Part shown: positions 52,136 through 61,056 of the stretch, in pieces
How positions within the stretch are numbered: the first letter of the stretch is position 1
Layout of the letters: the number at the start of each line of letters is the position of its first letter
Assembly: GCF_002075885.1 (NCBI RefSeq)
Contig: NZ_MDET01000014.1
Span: 1 to 64,000 of the forward strand
Reading direction: 5' to 3'
Origin: Manganibacter manganicus
GTDB lineage: Bacteria > Pseudomonadota > Alphaproteobacteria > Rhizobiales > Rhizobiaceae
Length of the DNA: 64,000 nt
Made by a program: the position numbers and the translations under genes
The notes under the pieces: model-generated
Told to the model about the DNA's origin: nothing
Databases searched by the model: none
What the model saw: the letters and a program-made list of their open reading frames with translations, nothing else

Positions 52136-52413
52136 TTTAAGACTCCAGTATTTCAAAATGCTCGTCCTCAATCGGCGTGCTTGGGAGGAGACGCGTCGGT
52201 CGGACAGCCCCGATGTGGGAGGGCAACATCGCCATTTCCAATCACGAAGTTTTTCCATCTGGACCATGAATCTCCATCTTGAAACCCGGCGAGGGGGCAG
52301 GCGGTTATAATTAAATGTTTTGGAAGCAATGAGTTACGCAACCGGACATTGGCCGATATGCAAAAACATACTTAGCCGGCGTTCACCATGTGATGAACAG
52401 CGCGTCAACAAAT

Positions 52414-52433
52414 ATCGAACCAAATGGTTCGAT
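52414..52433 (-). terminator. Hairpin downstream of pfp
   Basis: ATCGAACCA and TGGTTCGAT are perfect 9-bp arms with a two-base centre, 48 bp past the pfp stop in its reading direction and followed by ATTTGTT. It could terminate pfp, or act as an operator. The remaining 52136-52480 sequence, AT-rich around 52300-52440, shows nothing else. Confidence 0.45.
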
Positions 52434-52480
52434 TTAAGCCGTATCTAATTCATTTCCGCCCCGATCGGGCCGCGCCGCAC

Positions 52481-53647
52481 TCACACGAAGGGCTCGCCGA
52501 TCTCGTATTTTTCGGGAACAAGGCGTTTGAGATAAGCCGTGGCGGCCTCGGAAAGCTGGTTGCTGCCCGCTTGCAGGAAATCGTCCGGCATATGGCGCGT
52601 CTTGCCGGCGACGGCGGCAAGCGGCACCTTGCGAAACATAGTCTTGCCGTTCTCATGCTGGAGCGCGACAGAACCGCCGCCTTCGCTGGCAACGGTTACG
52701 GCGAAGACGCCGGCGTCGAAAGCTTCCTGGCTGTCGACCGGATTGATGGAGCCGACGAAGCCGCGCGGCATGTAGCCGAGCGCATCGACGCGCGCGCGCT
52801 TGCCGGGCAGCCCCTCGGCCAACGCCTGTTCCAACGCCGCGGTGAGGTCGCTGCCGGAAAGCTTGACATTGCCGAAGGCGTCGCGTTCGAGTTTGTCCGC
52901 TGCCACCACGCTTTCCACCAGAGAGCGGCCATCCGCGGTCGAGATGCCTTCCGAAACGGCCACGACGCAGCGCCGATGGCGCGCCAGCGTCGCCTTCACG
53001 TCGTCGATGAAACGCTCCACCGAGAAAGCACGTTCCGGCACATAGACGAGATGTGGGCCGTTGTCCTCATCCTTGCGCCAGGCCGCTGCGGCGGCGGTGA
53101 GAAAGCCGGCGTGGCGGCCCATGACAATGCCGACATAAATGCCCGGCAATGCCCGGAAATCGAGATCGACGGACATAAAGGCGCTGGCGACGAATTCGGC
53201 CGCCGAGATGAATCCCGGCGTGTGGTCGTTTTCCACCAGATCGTTGTCGATGGTCTTGGGTGCATGCACGAAGGCGATCTTGCCGGCGGCGGCATCGGTC
53301 AGGATCTGCTGCGTGCCCGAGGTGTCATTGCCGCCAATATAGATGAAGGCGTCGGCGCCGGCCTTGTGCAGGCCCTTCAGCACTGCCTCGCAATAGGCCT
53401 GATCCGGCTTATCGCGGGTGGAACCCAGCGCCGCACCCGGCGTGCGGCCGATGAGTCGCAATTGCTCTTCGTGCATGTCGGACAAATCGACATAGTCGCC
53501 GTCGCGGATGCCGCGCACGCCATGGCGCGATCCCAGCACGCGCGCGCCGGGATAGCGCTTGCGCAATTCGATCACCGCGCCCACGACCGTCTGGTTGATG
53601 ACGGCCGTCGGGCCGCCGCCCTGCGCGATTACGAAGGTTTCGCTCAT
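52481..53647 (-). CDS. pfp: Pyrophosphate-type 6-phosphofructokinase
   Basis: A 388-residue phosphofructokinase-family protein. VIAQGGGPTAVINQTVVGAV is the N-terminal phosphate loop; YIGGNDTSGTQQIL and HAPKTIDNDLVENDHTPGF surround the active site. The lysine in PKTIDND and the Asp after Asn in GGND are the hallmarks of PPi-dependent rather than ATP-dependent enzymes. The first acidic residue of the usual GGDD motif is Asn here. It interconverts fructose-6-P and fructose-1,6-bisphosphate. The start at 53647 is the family start. Confidence 0.85.
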   Translation of the reverse strand: MSETFVIAQGGGPTAVINQTVVGAVIELRKRYPGARVLGSRHGVRGIRDGDYVDLSDMHEEQLRLIGRTPGAALGSTRDKPDQAYCEAVLKGLHKAGADAFIYIGGNDTSGTQQILTDAAAGKIAFVHAPKTIDNDLVENDHTPGFISAAEFVASAFMSVDLDFRALPGIYVGIVMGRHAGFLTAAAAAWRKDEDNGPHLVYVPERAFSVERFIDDVKATLARHRRCVVAVSEGISTADGRSLVESVVAADKLERDAFGNVKLSGSDLTAALEQALAEGLPGKRARVDALGYMPRGFVGSINPVDSQEAFDAGVFAVTVASEGGGSVALQHENGKTMFRKVPLAAVAGKTRHMPDDFLQAGSNQLSEAATAYLKRLVPEKYEIGEPFV

Positions 53648-53729
53648 CTGTTGCTCCCAAGGCAATTGGTTGCACCTTCGCCTCTCTGAAGCCAAGGCGC
53701 AACGGAATTTCTTGAAGGAATTGATAGCT

Positions 53730-54512
53730 TCAGACGACAACGACGGGATTGCGCTTGGTCACCCGGCTGTAGAGATCGATGATATCCTGGTTGATAAGCC
53801 GCACGCAGCCGGACGACATCGCCTTGCCGATCGACCACCATTCCGGCGAGCCGTGGATGCGGTAGCCGGTATCCTGTCCGTCCTTGTAGATGTAGAGCGC
53901 GCGGGCGCCGAGCGGATTGTCCAGGCCGCCGGGCTGGCCGCCCTGCCATTTCACCAATTCCGGCTTGCGCGCAATCATTTCTGCCGGCGGCGTCCATGTC
54001 GGCCATTCGCGGCCATACTGTATCTGCGCGCGGCCCGACCAGCGAAAGCCGTCGCGGCCGATGCCGACGCCGTAGCGAATGGCTTCGCCGCCCGGCTCGA
54101 CCAGATAGAGCATGCGTTCCTTGAGGCGCACGACGATGGTGCCCGGCGCCTCACCGGTCGGATCGAGAACGATCTGGCGGCGGAATTCCGGCTTGATCTT
54201 CAGATAAGGGACGGCGGGAATGGTAAAGCCGCCATCCGTCAACGAGGCATACATCACGTCCGGGCTGGTGATGTTCTTGTCGACGCTGATGCTCGGCCGG
54301 GCCGGCCTGATCGAACCTGTCGGCGTCATGTCGAGGTTAGGCGGTGCAAACTGAAGGGCGGAGACGTCCATGGAGTTGCTGGTGCAGCCCGTGGCCCCAG
54401 CCAGCGTCATCGCCCCGAAACCGGCAAGCAGGGACCGCCGCGAAAGCCGGTTGCCGCTGGCCGTCGCGCCATCGTCATCGCTCCGCGTTGAAATTTCTGG
54501 CAGCTCGCCCAT
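53730..54512 (-). CDS. L,D-transpeptidase (YkuD family), Tat-exported lipoprotein-like
   Basis: A 260-residue protein. A twin-arginine signal (LSRRSLLAGFGAMTLAGATGC) ends in a lipobox-like A-G-A-T-G-C. The YkuD domain spans about 120-260: RLKERMLYLVEPGGEAIRYG, then HGSPEWWSIGKAMSSGCVRL with the catalytic His, Ser-x-Gly-Cys-x-Arg cysteine. It forms 3-3 peptidoglycan crosslinks or attaches proteins to the wall. The start at 54512 precedes a usual short leader; longer starts at 54626 look less likely. Confidence 0.88.
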   Translation of the reverse strand: MGELPEISTRSDDDGATASGNRLSRRSLLAGFGAMTLAGATGCTSNSMDVSALQFAPPNLDMTPTGSIRPARPSISVDKNITSPDVMYASLTDGGFTIPAVPYLKIKPEFRRQIVLDPTGEAPGTIVVRLKERMLYLVEPGGEAIRYGVGIGRDGFRWSGRAQIQYGREWPTWTPPAEMIARKPELVKWQGGQPGGLDNPLGARALYIYKDGQDTGYRIHGSPEWWSIGKAMSSGCVRLINQDIIDLYSRVTKRNPVVVV

Positions 54513-54706
54513 TCCCGCCCGTGCCTTTCCACCGGGGACGAGACCCCGGCCATGGCGGCATTTTCGACAAACGTGGTTGATAAAGCGTGAACGCGCTTCA
54601 GGGATGCAGGCGTAAAACGCTAGCATATGCTTGAACGAACCGGCGTCTCATGGTCTTTGGCCAGGGCAGGTGAACGGTCTGTAATATTTATTGGATGGAG
54701 AGCGGC

Positions 54707-56161
54707 ATGTATCTTGGCCTCGATCTCGGCACGTCGGGCGTCAAGGCGCTGCTGATCGACGACCGGCAGGCGATTATCGGCTCAGGGCACGCGTCGCTTG
54801 ACATATCGCGCCCGCAACCGGGCTGGTCGGAGCAGGAGCCTTCGCATTGGGTGCGCGCTTGCGGCGAGGCCGTTGCCAAACTCAAGGCGCAGCATGGCGC
54901 AGCACTTTCCGCCGTCAAGGGCATCGGCCTGTCCGGCCAGATGCATGGTGCAACCCTTCTCGACAAGGCCGACAAGGTGCTGCGGCCCTGTATCTTGTGG
55001 AATGACACGCGCAGCCATGCCGAGGCCGCGAAACTGGACGCCGATCCGCGCTTTCGCGCGATCACCGGCAATATCGTCTTTCCCGGCTTCACCGCGCCGA
55101 AGCTCGTCTGGGTGAAGAACAACGAGCCCGCCATTTTCGACCAAGTGGCGAAAGTGCTTTTGCCGAAGGACTATCTCCGGCTCTGGCTGACCGGCGAGCA
55201 TATTTCGGAAATGTCGGATTCTGCCGGCACCTCTTGGCTGGACGTCGGCAACAGGCGCTGGTCGCCGGAACTTCTGGCCGCGACCGCGCTGGATGAAGGC
55301 CATATGCCCTCGCTGGTCGAGGGCAGTGACAAGGCCGGCGGCCTGCGTGCCGAACTCGCCAGTCAATGGGGCATGAAGGCCGGCATCCCTATTGCCGGTG
55401 GCGCCGGCGACAATGCCGCCTCGGCCTGCGGCATGGGCACGGTCGGCCACGGCCATGCTTTCGTGTCGCTCGGCACCTCCGGCGTGCTGTTCGCCGCCAT
55501 CGGCGCCTACAAGCCCAATGCCGAAAGCGCGGTGCACACTTTCTGTCATGCTTTGCCCAACACATGGCATCAGATGGGCGTTGTTCTTTCGGCAACCGAT
55601 TCGCTGAACTGGCTGGCCGGCGTCACCGGCAAGGGTGCCGCCGCGCTCACCGATGAACTCGGCGATGCGCTCAAGGCGCCGTCCGGCATCACCTTCCTGC
55701 CTTACCTTTCGGGTGAGCGCACACCTTATAACGATTCTTCCATTCGCGGGTCATTCATCGGCCTCGGCCATGAATCGGACCGCGCCAGGCTCACGCAAGC
55801 GGTGCTGGAGGGTGTGGCCTTCGCTTTCCGCGACAGCCTGGAGGCGCTGGCCAGCGCCGGCACGAAACTGGAGCGGGTGACGGCCATCGGCGGCGGCTCG
55901 AAGTCGCGCTATTGGCTGAAGGCGGTGGCGACGGCGCTCGGCATCCCCGTCGATATTCCCGCCGATGGCGATTTCGGCGCCGCCTTCGGCGCTGCCCGGC
56001 TCGGGCTGATCGCCGCCACCGGCGCGGATCCGTTCGGCATCTGCACCGCGCCGGCAACCGACGAGACGATCGAGCCGGACACGGCATTGGCGGCGGCCTT
56101 TAATGAAGCCTATGGCCGCTATCGCGCCCTCTATCCGGCCGTCAAGATCGTGACCGGATAA
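54707..56161 (+). CDS. xylB: Xylulokinase
   Basis: A 484-residue FGGY kinase, the same length as E. coli XylB. The N-terminal MYLGLDLGTSGVKALLIDDR phosphate loop, the substrate segment GLSGQMHGATLLDK, GGAGDNAASACGMG and FLPYLSGERTPYND, and the C-terminal VTAIGGGSKSRYWLK ATP site are all present. It phosphorylates D-xylulose to xylulose-5-phosphate. The second Met (54707) is used because GGAGAGCGGC spaces it well. No xylA or xylose transporter is adjacent. Confidence 0.92.
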   Translation: MYLGLDLGTSGVKALLIDDRQAIIGSGHASLDISRPQPGWSEQEPSHWVRACGEAVAKLKAQHGAALSAVKGIGLSGQMHGATLLDKADKVLRPCILWNDTRSHAEAAKLDADPRFRAITGNIVFPGFTAPKLVWVKNNEPAIFDQVAKVLLPKDYLRLWLTGEHISEMSDSAGTSWLDVGNRRWSPELLAATALDEGHMPSLVEGSDKAGGLRAELASQWGMKAGIPIAGGAGDNAASACGMGTVGHGHAFVSLGTSGVLFAAIGAYKPNAESAVHTFCHALPNTWHQMGVVLSATDSLNWLAGVTGKGAAALTDELGDALKAPSGITFLPYLSGERTPYNDSSIRGSFIGLGHESDRARLTQAVLEGVAFAFRDSLEALASAGTKLERVTAIGGGSKSRYWLKAVATALGIPVDIPADGDFGAAFGAARLGLIAATGADPFGICTAPATDETIEPDTALAAAFNEAYGRYRALYPAVKIVTG

Positions 56162-56192
56162 GAGATCGTCCGTCTCATCGCGCCGACGGCAT

Positions 56193-56555
56193 TTATTGCG
56201 CCGGGACCTTGTCGAGAAACCCGGTGACGCTTTTCAGCCGGCCGTTCTCGATGGTGCCGATATCGGTGCCTTCGATAACTGATTCCGTGCCTTCCGAGCC
56301 GAGCATCCAGGAAAAGCGGATATTGTCGGCAAAACCGTCCGGCTTGCCTTTCAGCGAGAAGCGGAATCCGGGGAATTGCTGTTGCACGCCTTCGATCAGC
56401 GCGGCAAGCCCGTCATAGCCGTTGCCCTGCATGATCGGGTCGCGATAGCTGACATCGCCGGTAAAGGCGGTTTCCAGACTGGCCTGTCGCGCTTCGGCAT
56501 CGGCTTCGTTCCAGGCGGCGATGTAGTTGTGGGCGACGGTTTCGAGGTCGGTCAT
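56193..56555 (-). CDS. SnoaL/NTF2-like protein
   Basis: A 120-residue NTF2-fold protein: VAHNYIAAWNEADAEARQAS, YRDPIMQGNGYDGLAALIEG, FPGFRFSLKGKPDGFADNIR, ending GRLKSVTGFLDKVP. Catalytic role is unknown. The start is confirmed by AAGGAGACAGACC. It is convergent with xylB. Confidence 0.85.
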   Translation of the reverse strand: MTDLETVAHNYIAAWNEADAEARQASLETAFTGDVSYRDPIMQGNGYDGLAALIEGVQQQFPGFRFSLKGKPDGFADNIRFSWMLGSEGTESVIEGTDIGTIENGRLKSVTGFLDKVPAQ

Positions 56556-56806
56556 GGTCTGTCTCCTTGGTTTGACAAAACCGTTTTCGACGAAGACCAG
56601 GCTGAGACCAATTACCTTGCGGGTAATCGGCGTGCGATGAATCGCGAGATCCGCAGGCTGGAGTCCGACTCTGCCGCGTCCGTTAATGATTGAGGCAAAT
56701 TTTTGCGCATGCCGCCACGTAATCACCTTTGCCTTGCCTTCAAACAGCCGTCACAGAACATGCATATTGTCGCCTCTGCAACGAACCGGAAAGGAGGCAA
56801 ATCGAT

Positions 56807-57016
56807 ATGCACACCGAACGCGAAATTGACGCCCTTCTCTCGCAGGGCGAGGCCGGATCGATCATTGACAGGCTGATGGCAATGCCGCGCCCCGCCGAGG
56901 TTGGCAAAGCCCCCAATGAGTGGGACCGGGCTGTCGCCAGCCGTTTCGAGACCCACCTTGCCCGCCAGATGCGTTCCCTCATCGACAATGCGGATCACCA
57001 CCGCGACGCGGCCTGA
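56807..57016 (+). CDS. Small conserved-looking hypothetical protein
   Basis: A 69-residue acidic-to-neutral protein, MHTEREIDALLSQGEAGSII followed by helices DRLMAMPRPAEVGK and VASRFETHLARQMRSLIDNA. A good AAAGGAGG sits before the ATG at 56807, which favours it over the longer frame from 56729. It has no signal peptide or membrane helix. I do not recognise a family. Confidence 0.55.
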   Translation: MHTEREIDALLSQGEAGSIIDRLMAMPRPAEVGKAPNEWDRAVASRFETHLARQMRSLIDNADHHRDAA

Positions 57017-57072
57017 GCGGCCGCTTCTCCAAACCGTTTGACGGACGTGGAAGCGTCCGCCATCCTTGCTCC

Positions 57073-57843
57073 ATGTTGCGCGGCGTGCTTCTGGACCTTG
57101 GCGGCGTCGTCTATGACGGCGAGACTGTGATTCCCGGTTCCGCCGAGGCCGTCGGCCGGCTGCGCGCTTATGGGCTTGCCGTTCGCTTCATCAGCAACAC
57201 GACGCGTTCGCCGCGCGCCGCGCTTGTCCGGCAGCTTGCCGCTTTCGGGATTGTCGTGGCCGAGCATGAACTGGTCACGCCGGCGGGTGCTGCGAGGGAC
57301 TGGCTCCTGCGCAACAGGCGTTCGCCGCACCTGGTGGTTCATCCGAAGCTCAGGCCGGAATTCGACGGGGTGTCTTTTGAGGGCGCACCTGCGGTTGTCG
57401 TCGGCGATGCCGGTGATACCTTCGACTATGCGATGCTCAACGCGGCGTTCCGGCAATTGATGGAGGGCGCGGCCTTCATTGCGCTGGCCAACAACCGCAT
57501 GTTCAAGGACCGTGACGGCCTGCCCAGCATGGATGCCGGCGCCTTCGTTGCGGCGCTGGAGTTTGCTAGCGGCGTCAAGGCGGAGGTGATCGGCAAGCCC
57601 GCGCCGGCTTTCTTTCACGCCGCGCTGGCCGAGATGGGCTGTACGGCGCAGGAGGTGTCGATGGTCGGCGACGATGCCGAAAGCGATGTCGCTGGCGCTT
57701 TACGCGCAGAACTGGGCTGCGCGCTGCTGGTCCGGACAGGAAAGTACCGCGCCGGCGACGAGACGCGCTTCAGCCCAAAGCCGAGCGCCGTGGTGGCCGA
57801 TCTCGCGGAAGCGGTCGATCACATTCTATCCAAGGTGGGCTGA
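57073..57843 (+). CDS. HAD hydrolase, LHPP-like
   Basis: A 256-residue HAD phosphatase of the C2-cap (NagD/LHPP) type. GVLLDLGGVVYDG holds the nucleophile Asp and the squiggle, RFISNTTRSPRAALVRQLAA motif II Thr/Ser, GVKAEVIGKPAPAFFHAALA motif III Lys, and VSMVGDDAESDVAGALRAEL motif IV. It closely follows mammalian LHPP (phospholysine/phosphohistidine inorganic pyrophosphate phosphatase) over its length. It is convergent with the GlxA-type regulator, 2 bp apart. Confidence 0.85.
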   Translation: MLRGVLLDLGGVVYDGETVIPGSAEAVGRLRAYGLAVRFISNTTRSPRAALVRQLAAFGIVVAEHELVTPAGAARDWLLRNRRSPHLVVHPKLRPEFDGVSFEGAPAVVVGDAGDTFDYAMLNAAFRQLMEGAAFIALANNRMFKDRDGLPSMDAGAFVAALEFASGVKAEVIGKPAPAFFHAALAEMGCTAQEVSMVGDDAESDVAGALRAELGCALLVRTGKYRAGDETRFSPKPSAVVADLAEAVDHILSKVG

Positions 57844-57845
57844 CC

Positions 57846-58826
57846 TTATTTTGCCCTGAAATGCGACGGCGACTTGCCGAAACTTCGGGCGAAGGCGCGT
57901 GAGAACGCAGCCGCGGATGAAAACCCGGTGCGGGCGGCAATGTCGGCCATCGGCACGGCGGTGTCGGTCACCAGCTTGCGCGCCGCGACGAGCCGCAGCC
58001 TCAGATAATAGGCACCCGGTGTCTCGCCGACGGACTTGCGAAAGATATTTTCCAGCGTGCGCGGCGTGATTTTGGCGCGCCGCGCGATGCCGGCGACCGC
58101 GAGCGGTTGGTCGATATGGGCTTCCATCAGCCGTATCGCATGCGCCAGCCGCGGGTCGAAGCCGTCGAGCCGGCCAAGCGACACCAGTGGTTGCACGTCG
58201 GTAGCGGCGCGCGCTTGATCGTAGATGAAGACGCTGGCGACATCGAGCGCCACCGCCATGCCGAGGCGCGAGCGGATGAGATGCAGCATCAGATCGAAGG
58301 TGGGCGCTGCCCCGCCGCTGGTGAAAACCGGCCCGTCTATGACATAGCGGTCCGGCCGCACATCGACGCTGGGAAAGGCGGCGGTGAAATCCTCCAGATC
58401 TTCCCAATGCGTAGTCGCTGCGCGGCCTTCGAGCAGGCCCGCGCGGCCGACTAGCCACGTTCCGGCCTCGATGCCGCCGCAGGCGCGGGCGGCCCGCGCG
58501 GCCCGCCGAAGGCCGGCCAGAAAAGCCGCCGTCGTGTAGTTCTGTGTGCCGAAGCCGGCGACCACGGCCAGCATGTCGGTGCGCTCGCTGGCATCGAACC
58601 GGCCTGAGACGGCAACCGGAAGCCCGCAAGTGGTGATGGGCGCTTCGCCGGTCAGTGAAACCAGCTTGAAATCGAACAGGCGTTCGCCGACGATGCGGTT
58701 GGCGGCGCGCAGCGGATCGATTGCCGAGGCCACGCACATGATGGATGCGCCCGAAAATATCAGGAACGTTACCTTGAGCGGGCTGTGCTCGGTGCGAAAG
58801 ATCGTCAGTTTTTCGTTTTTCGACAT
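57846..58826 (-). CDS. GlxA/CdhR-type AraC family regulator
   Basis: A 326-residue regulator: an N-terminal DJ-1/PfpI-like amidotransferase fold (LKVTFLIFSGASIMCVASAI, TWLVGRAGLLEGRAATTHW) and a C-terminal AraC double helix-turn-helix (LAVAGIARRAKITPRTLENI, MADIAARTGFSSAAAFSRAF). This architecture matches CdhR/GbdR, regulators of carnitine and betaine catabolism. It is divergent from the carnitine gene set, with 73 bp between starts. It therefore probably activates those genes. Confidence 0.85.
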   Translation of the reverse strand: MSKNEKLTIFRTEHSPLKVTFLIFSGASIMCVASAIDPLRAANRIVGERLFDFKLVSLTGEAPITTCGLPVAVSGRFDASERTDMLAVVAGFGTQNYTTAAFLAGLRRAARAARACGGIEAGTWLVGRAGLLEGRAATTHWEDLEDFTAAFPSVDVRPDRYVIDGPVFTSGGAAPTFDLMLHLIRSRLGMAVALDVASVFIYDQARAATDVQPLVSLGRLDGFDPRLAHAIRLMEAHIDQPLAVAGIARRAKITPRTLENIFRKSVGETPGAYYLRLRLVAARKLVTDTAVPMADIAARTGFSSAAAFSRAFARSFGKSPSHFRAK

Positions 58827-58899
58827 TTTGTATTCGTAAAACGTGAAGCAAGACCGCGCAAGCAGCGCAATGATGCCGCCATTCGAAGAGGAGGAGCCA

Positions 58900-59817
58900 A
58901 TGCCGCTCGAGATGAATCGCGAGGTCTTCATCACCTGTGCCGTGACCGGATCGGGCGGCACGCAGGACCGCAGCCCGCATGTGCCGCGTTCGCCCAAGCA
59001 GATCGCCGATTCGGCCATCGCGGCGGCCAAGGCGGGTGCTGCCATCGTCCATTGCCATGTACGTGATCCGGAGACCGGCAAGCCGCGCCGCGATATTCAT
59101 TTGTATCGCGAAGTCACCGATCGCATCCGCGAGGCTGACGTTGACGTGGTGCTGAACCTCACCGCCGGCATGGGCGGGGACATGGTGTTCGGTTCCACCG
59201 AAAAGCCGCTGCCCTTGAAGGAGCAGGGCACCGATATGGCGGGCGCCGCCGAGCGCGTCGAGCATGTGCGCCAGTGCCTTCCGGAAATCTGCACGCTCGA
59301 TTGCGGCACGATGAACTTCGCCGAGGCCGATTACGTGATGACCAACACGCCCGGCATGCTGCGCGCCATGGGCGGCATGATGACCGAGATGGGCGTGAAG
59401 CCGGAAATCGAGGCGTTCGACACCGGCCATCTATGGTTCGCCAAGCAGCTTGTCGCCGAGGAAGTCCTCAAGCCGGATGCGCTGGTGCAGCTTTGCATGG
59501 GCGTGCCGTGGGGCGCTCCGGACGATCTCAACACCTTCATGGCCATGGTCAACAATGTGCCGAAGGAATGGACCTTTTCGGCCTTCTCGCTCGGCCGCAA
59601 CCAGATGGCCTATGCGGCGGCCGCGGTGCTGGCCGGCGGCAATGTTCGCGTCGGGCTGGAGGACAATCTGTGGCTCGGCAAGGGCCAGTTGGCCACCAAT
59701 GCGCAGCTTGTCGAGCGGGCCGTCACCATTGTCGAGAACCTTGGCGCCCGCGTCATCGGCCCCGAGGAAGTGCGCAAGAAACTGGGCCTTAACAAGCGCG
59801 CGCCGCTGGCTGTGTAA
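58900..59817 (+). CDS. Beta-keto acid cleavage enzyme (BKACE), dehydrocarnitine-type
   Basis: A 305-residue DUF849/BKACE TIM barrel. EVFITCAVTGSGGTQDRSPH, HCHVRDPETGKPRRD (zinc ligands H51, H53), VVLNLTAGMGGDM, CTLDCGTMNFAEADYVMTNT and GVPWGAPDDLNTFMAMVNNV are characteristic. BKACE enzymes cleave a beta-keto acid with acetyl-CoA. Beside carnitine dehydrogenase, the likely substrate is 3-dehydrocarnitine, giving betainyl-CoA and acetoacetate. The start is set by GAGGAG at 58891-58896. It is the first gene of the operon. Confidence 0.88.
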   Translation: MPLEMNREVFITCAVTGSGGTQDRSPHVPRSPKQIADSAIAAAKAGAAIVHCHVRDPETGKPRRDIHLYREVTDRIREADVDVVLNLTAGMGGDMVFGSTEKPLPLKEQGTDMAGAAERVEHVRQCLPEICTLDCGTMNFAEADYVMTNTPGMLRAMGGMMTEMGVKPEIEAFDTGHLWFAKQLVAEEVLKPDALVQLCMGVPWGAPDDLNTFMAMVNNVPKEWTFSAFSLGRNQMAYAAAAVLAGGNVRVGLEDNLWLGKGQLATNAQLVERAVTIVENLGARVIGPEEVRKKLGLNKRAPLAV

Positions 59818-59841
59818 CCAAATCCTTCAGGGAGGCATGAA

Positions 59842-60915
59842 ATGACCATCTCCAAGGCAGCCGCCATCGGCGGCGGTGTCATCGGCGCCGGCTGGGTCGC
59901 GCGCCTTCTGCTCAACGGCATCGACGTTTCGATCTTCGATCCCGACCCGGAAGCCTCCCGCAAGGTGGACGAGGTGATGAAGGGTGCGCGCCGCGCCTAC
60001 AGGCGCATGCTGCCCGACGGCTTGCCGAAGCAAGGCAGGCTGACCTTCGCCAAGACTATCGCCGAAGCCGTGGCCGATGCCGATTTCATCCAGGAAAGCG
60101 TGCCGGAGCGCCTCGACCTCAAGCACAAGGTGCTGGCCGAGATCGATACGCATGCGCCTGCCAACGCCATTGTCGGTTCCTCCACCTCCGGCATCAAGCC
60201 GTCCGATATGCAGGTGGCGATGAAGAAGCATCCGGAGCGTCTGGTCGTCGGCCATCCGTTCAACCCGGTCTATCTTCTGCCGCTGGTCGAGGTCGTTGGC
60301 GGTGCACAGACTTTCCCCGAAGCCATCGAGGTTGCCAGGGAAATCTATGCTTCCATCGGCATGAAGCCGGTAGTCATCCGCAAGGAGATCGAGGCTTTCG
60401 TCGGCGACCGCCTTTTGGAAGCGGCATGGCGTGAATCGCTGTGGCTGATCAAGGATGGCATCTGCACCGTCGAGGAACTCGACGACATCATGCGCTATGG
60501 CTTCGGCCTACGCTGGGCGCAGATGGGCATGTTCCAGGTCTATCGCGTCGCTGGCGGAGAGGCCGGCATGCGGCACTTCATGGCGCAGTTTGGGCCATGC
60601 CTGAAATGGCCTTGGACCAAGCTGATGGACGTGCCGGAATTCAACGACGAACTGGTCGAACTCATCGCCGGCCAGTCCGACGAACAGTCCGGCCAGTGGT
60701 CGATCCGCGAACTTGAGAAAATCCGCGACGACAATCTCGTTGCCATCATGGAAGCCCTGTCGAAGCAGAACAAGGGCAAGGGCTGGGGCGCCGGCGCGCT
60801 GCACAAGGATTATGTCAAGCGCCTCGGCAAGCTGGCGGCCAAGCCGGCCGTGTCGAAAGCCGCCGCCAAGGCCAAGGCGAACAAGCCGAAGAAAGCTGCG
60901 GCAAAGAAGAAGTGA
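59842..60915 (+). CDS. lcdH: L-carnitine 3-dehydrogenase
   Basis: A 357-residue NAD-dependent 3-hydroxyacyl dehydrogenase-type enzyme. The N-terminal AAIGGGVIGAGWVARLLLNG is the NAD site with IFDPDPEA, ADFIQESVPERLDLKHKVLA follows, GHPFNPVYLLPLVEVVGG is the substrate segment, and ICTVEELDDIMRYGFGLRWA lies in the C-domain. It oxidises carnitine to 3-dehydrocarnitine. The last 33 residues are an unusual Lys/Ala-rich tail (SKAAAKAKANKPKKAAAKKK). It follows the BKACE gene after 24 bp with GGGAGG. Confidence 0.85.
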   Translation: MTISKAAAIGGGVIGAGWVARLLLNGIDVSIFDPDPEASRKVDEVMKGARRAYRRMLPDGLPKQGRLTFAKTIAEAVADADFIQESVPERLDLKHKVLAEIDTHAPANAIVGSSTSGIKPSDMQVAMKKHPERLVVGHPFNPVYLLPLVEVVGGAQTFPEAIEVAREIYASIGMKPVVIRKEIEAFVGDRLLEAAWRESLWLIKDGICTVEELDDIMRYGFGLRWAQMGMFQVYRVAGGEAGMRHFMAQFGPCLKWPWTKLMDVPEFNDELVELIAGQSDEQSGQWSIRELEKIRDDNLVAIMEALSKQNKGKGWGAGALHKDYVKRLGKLAAKPAVSKAAAKAKANKPKKAAAKKK

Positions 60916-60924
60916 GACAGGCGT

Positions 60925-61031
60925 TGTGCGTCATTCGAGACGGCAACCAGCGCTGCCTCCTCACGATGAGGGAAGTTGTGCAACCTTCCTCATCATGAGG
61001 TGCGAGCCGAGCGAGCCTCGAAGGGCGCACG
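60925..61031. repeat. Palindromic intergenic repeat (copy B)
   Basis: GTGCGTCATTCGAGACGGC, CTCCTCACGATGAGGGA, CCTCATCATGAGGTGCGAG and GAGCCTCGAAGGGCGCAC form nested pairs. The layout matches copy A at 35738. It lies inside the carnitine operon between the dehydrogenase and acyl-CoA dehydrogenase genes, where it may fold in the mRNA. Confidence 0.8.
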
Positions 61032-61056
61032 ATAAAACCTTGTAGGGTATATGATT

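Noticed and set aside
52424..53689. 421-codon plus-strand open frame opposite pfp
   Set aside because: It is a shadow of the phosphofructokinase gene and shows no family motif.
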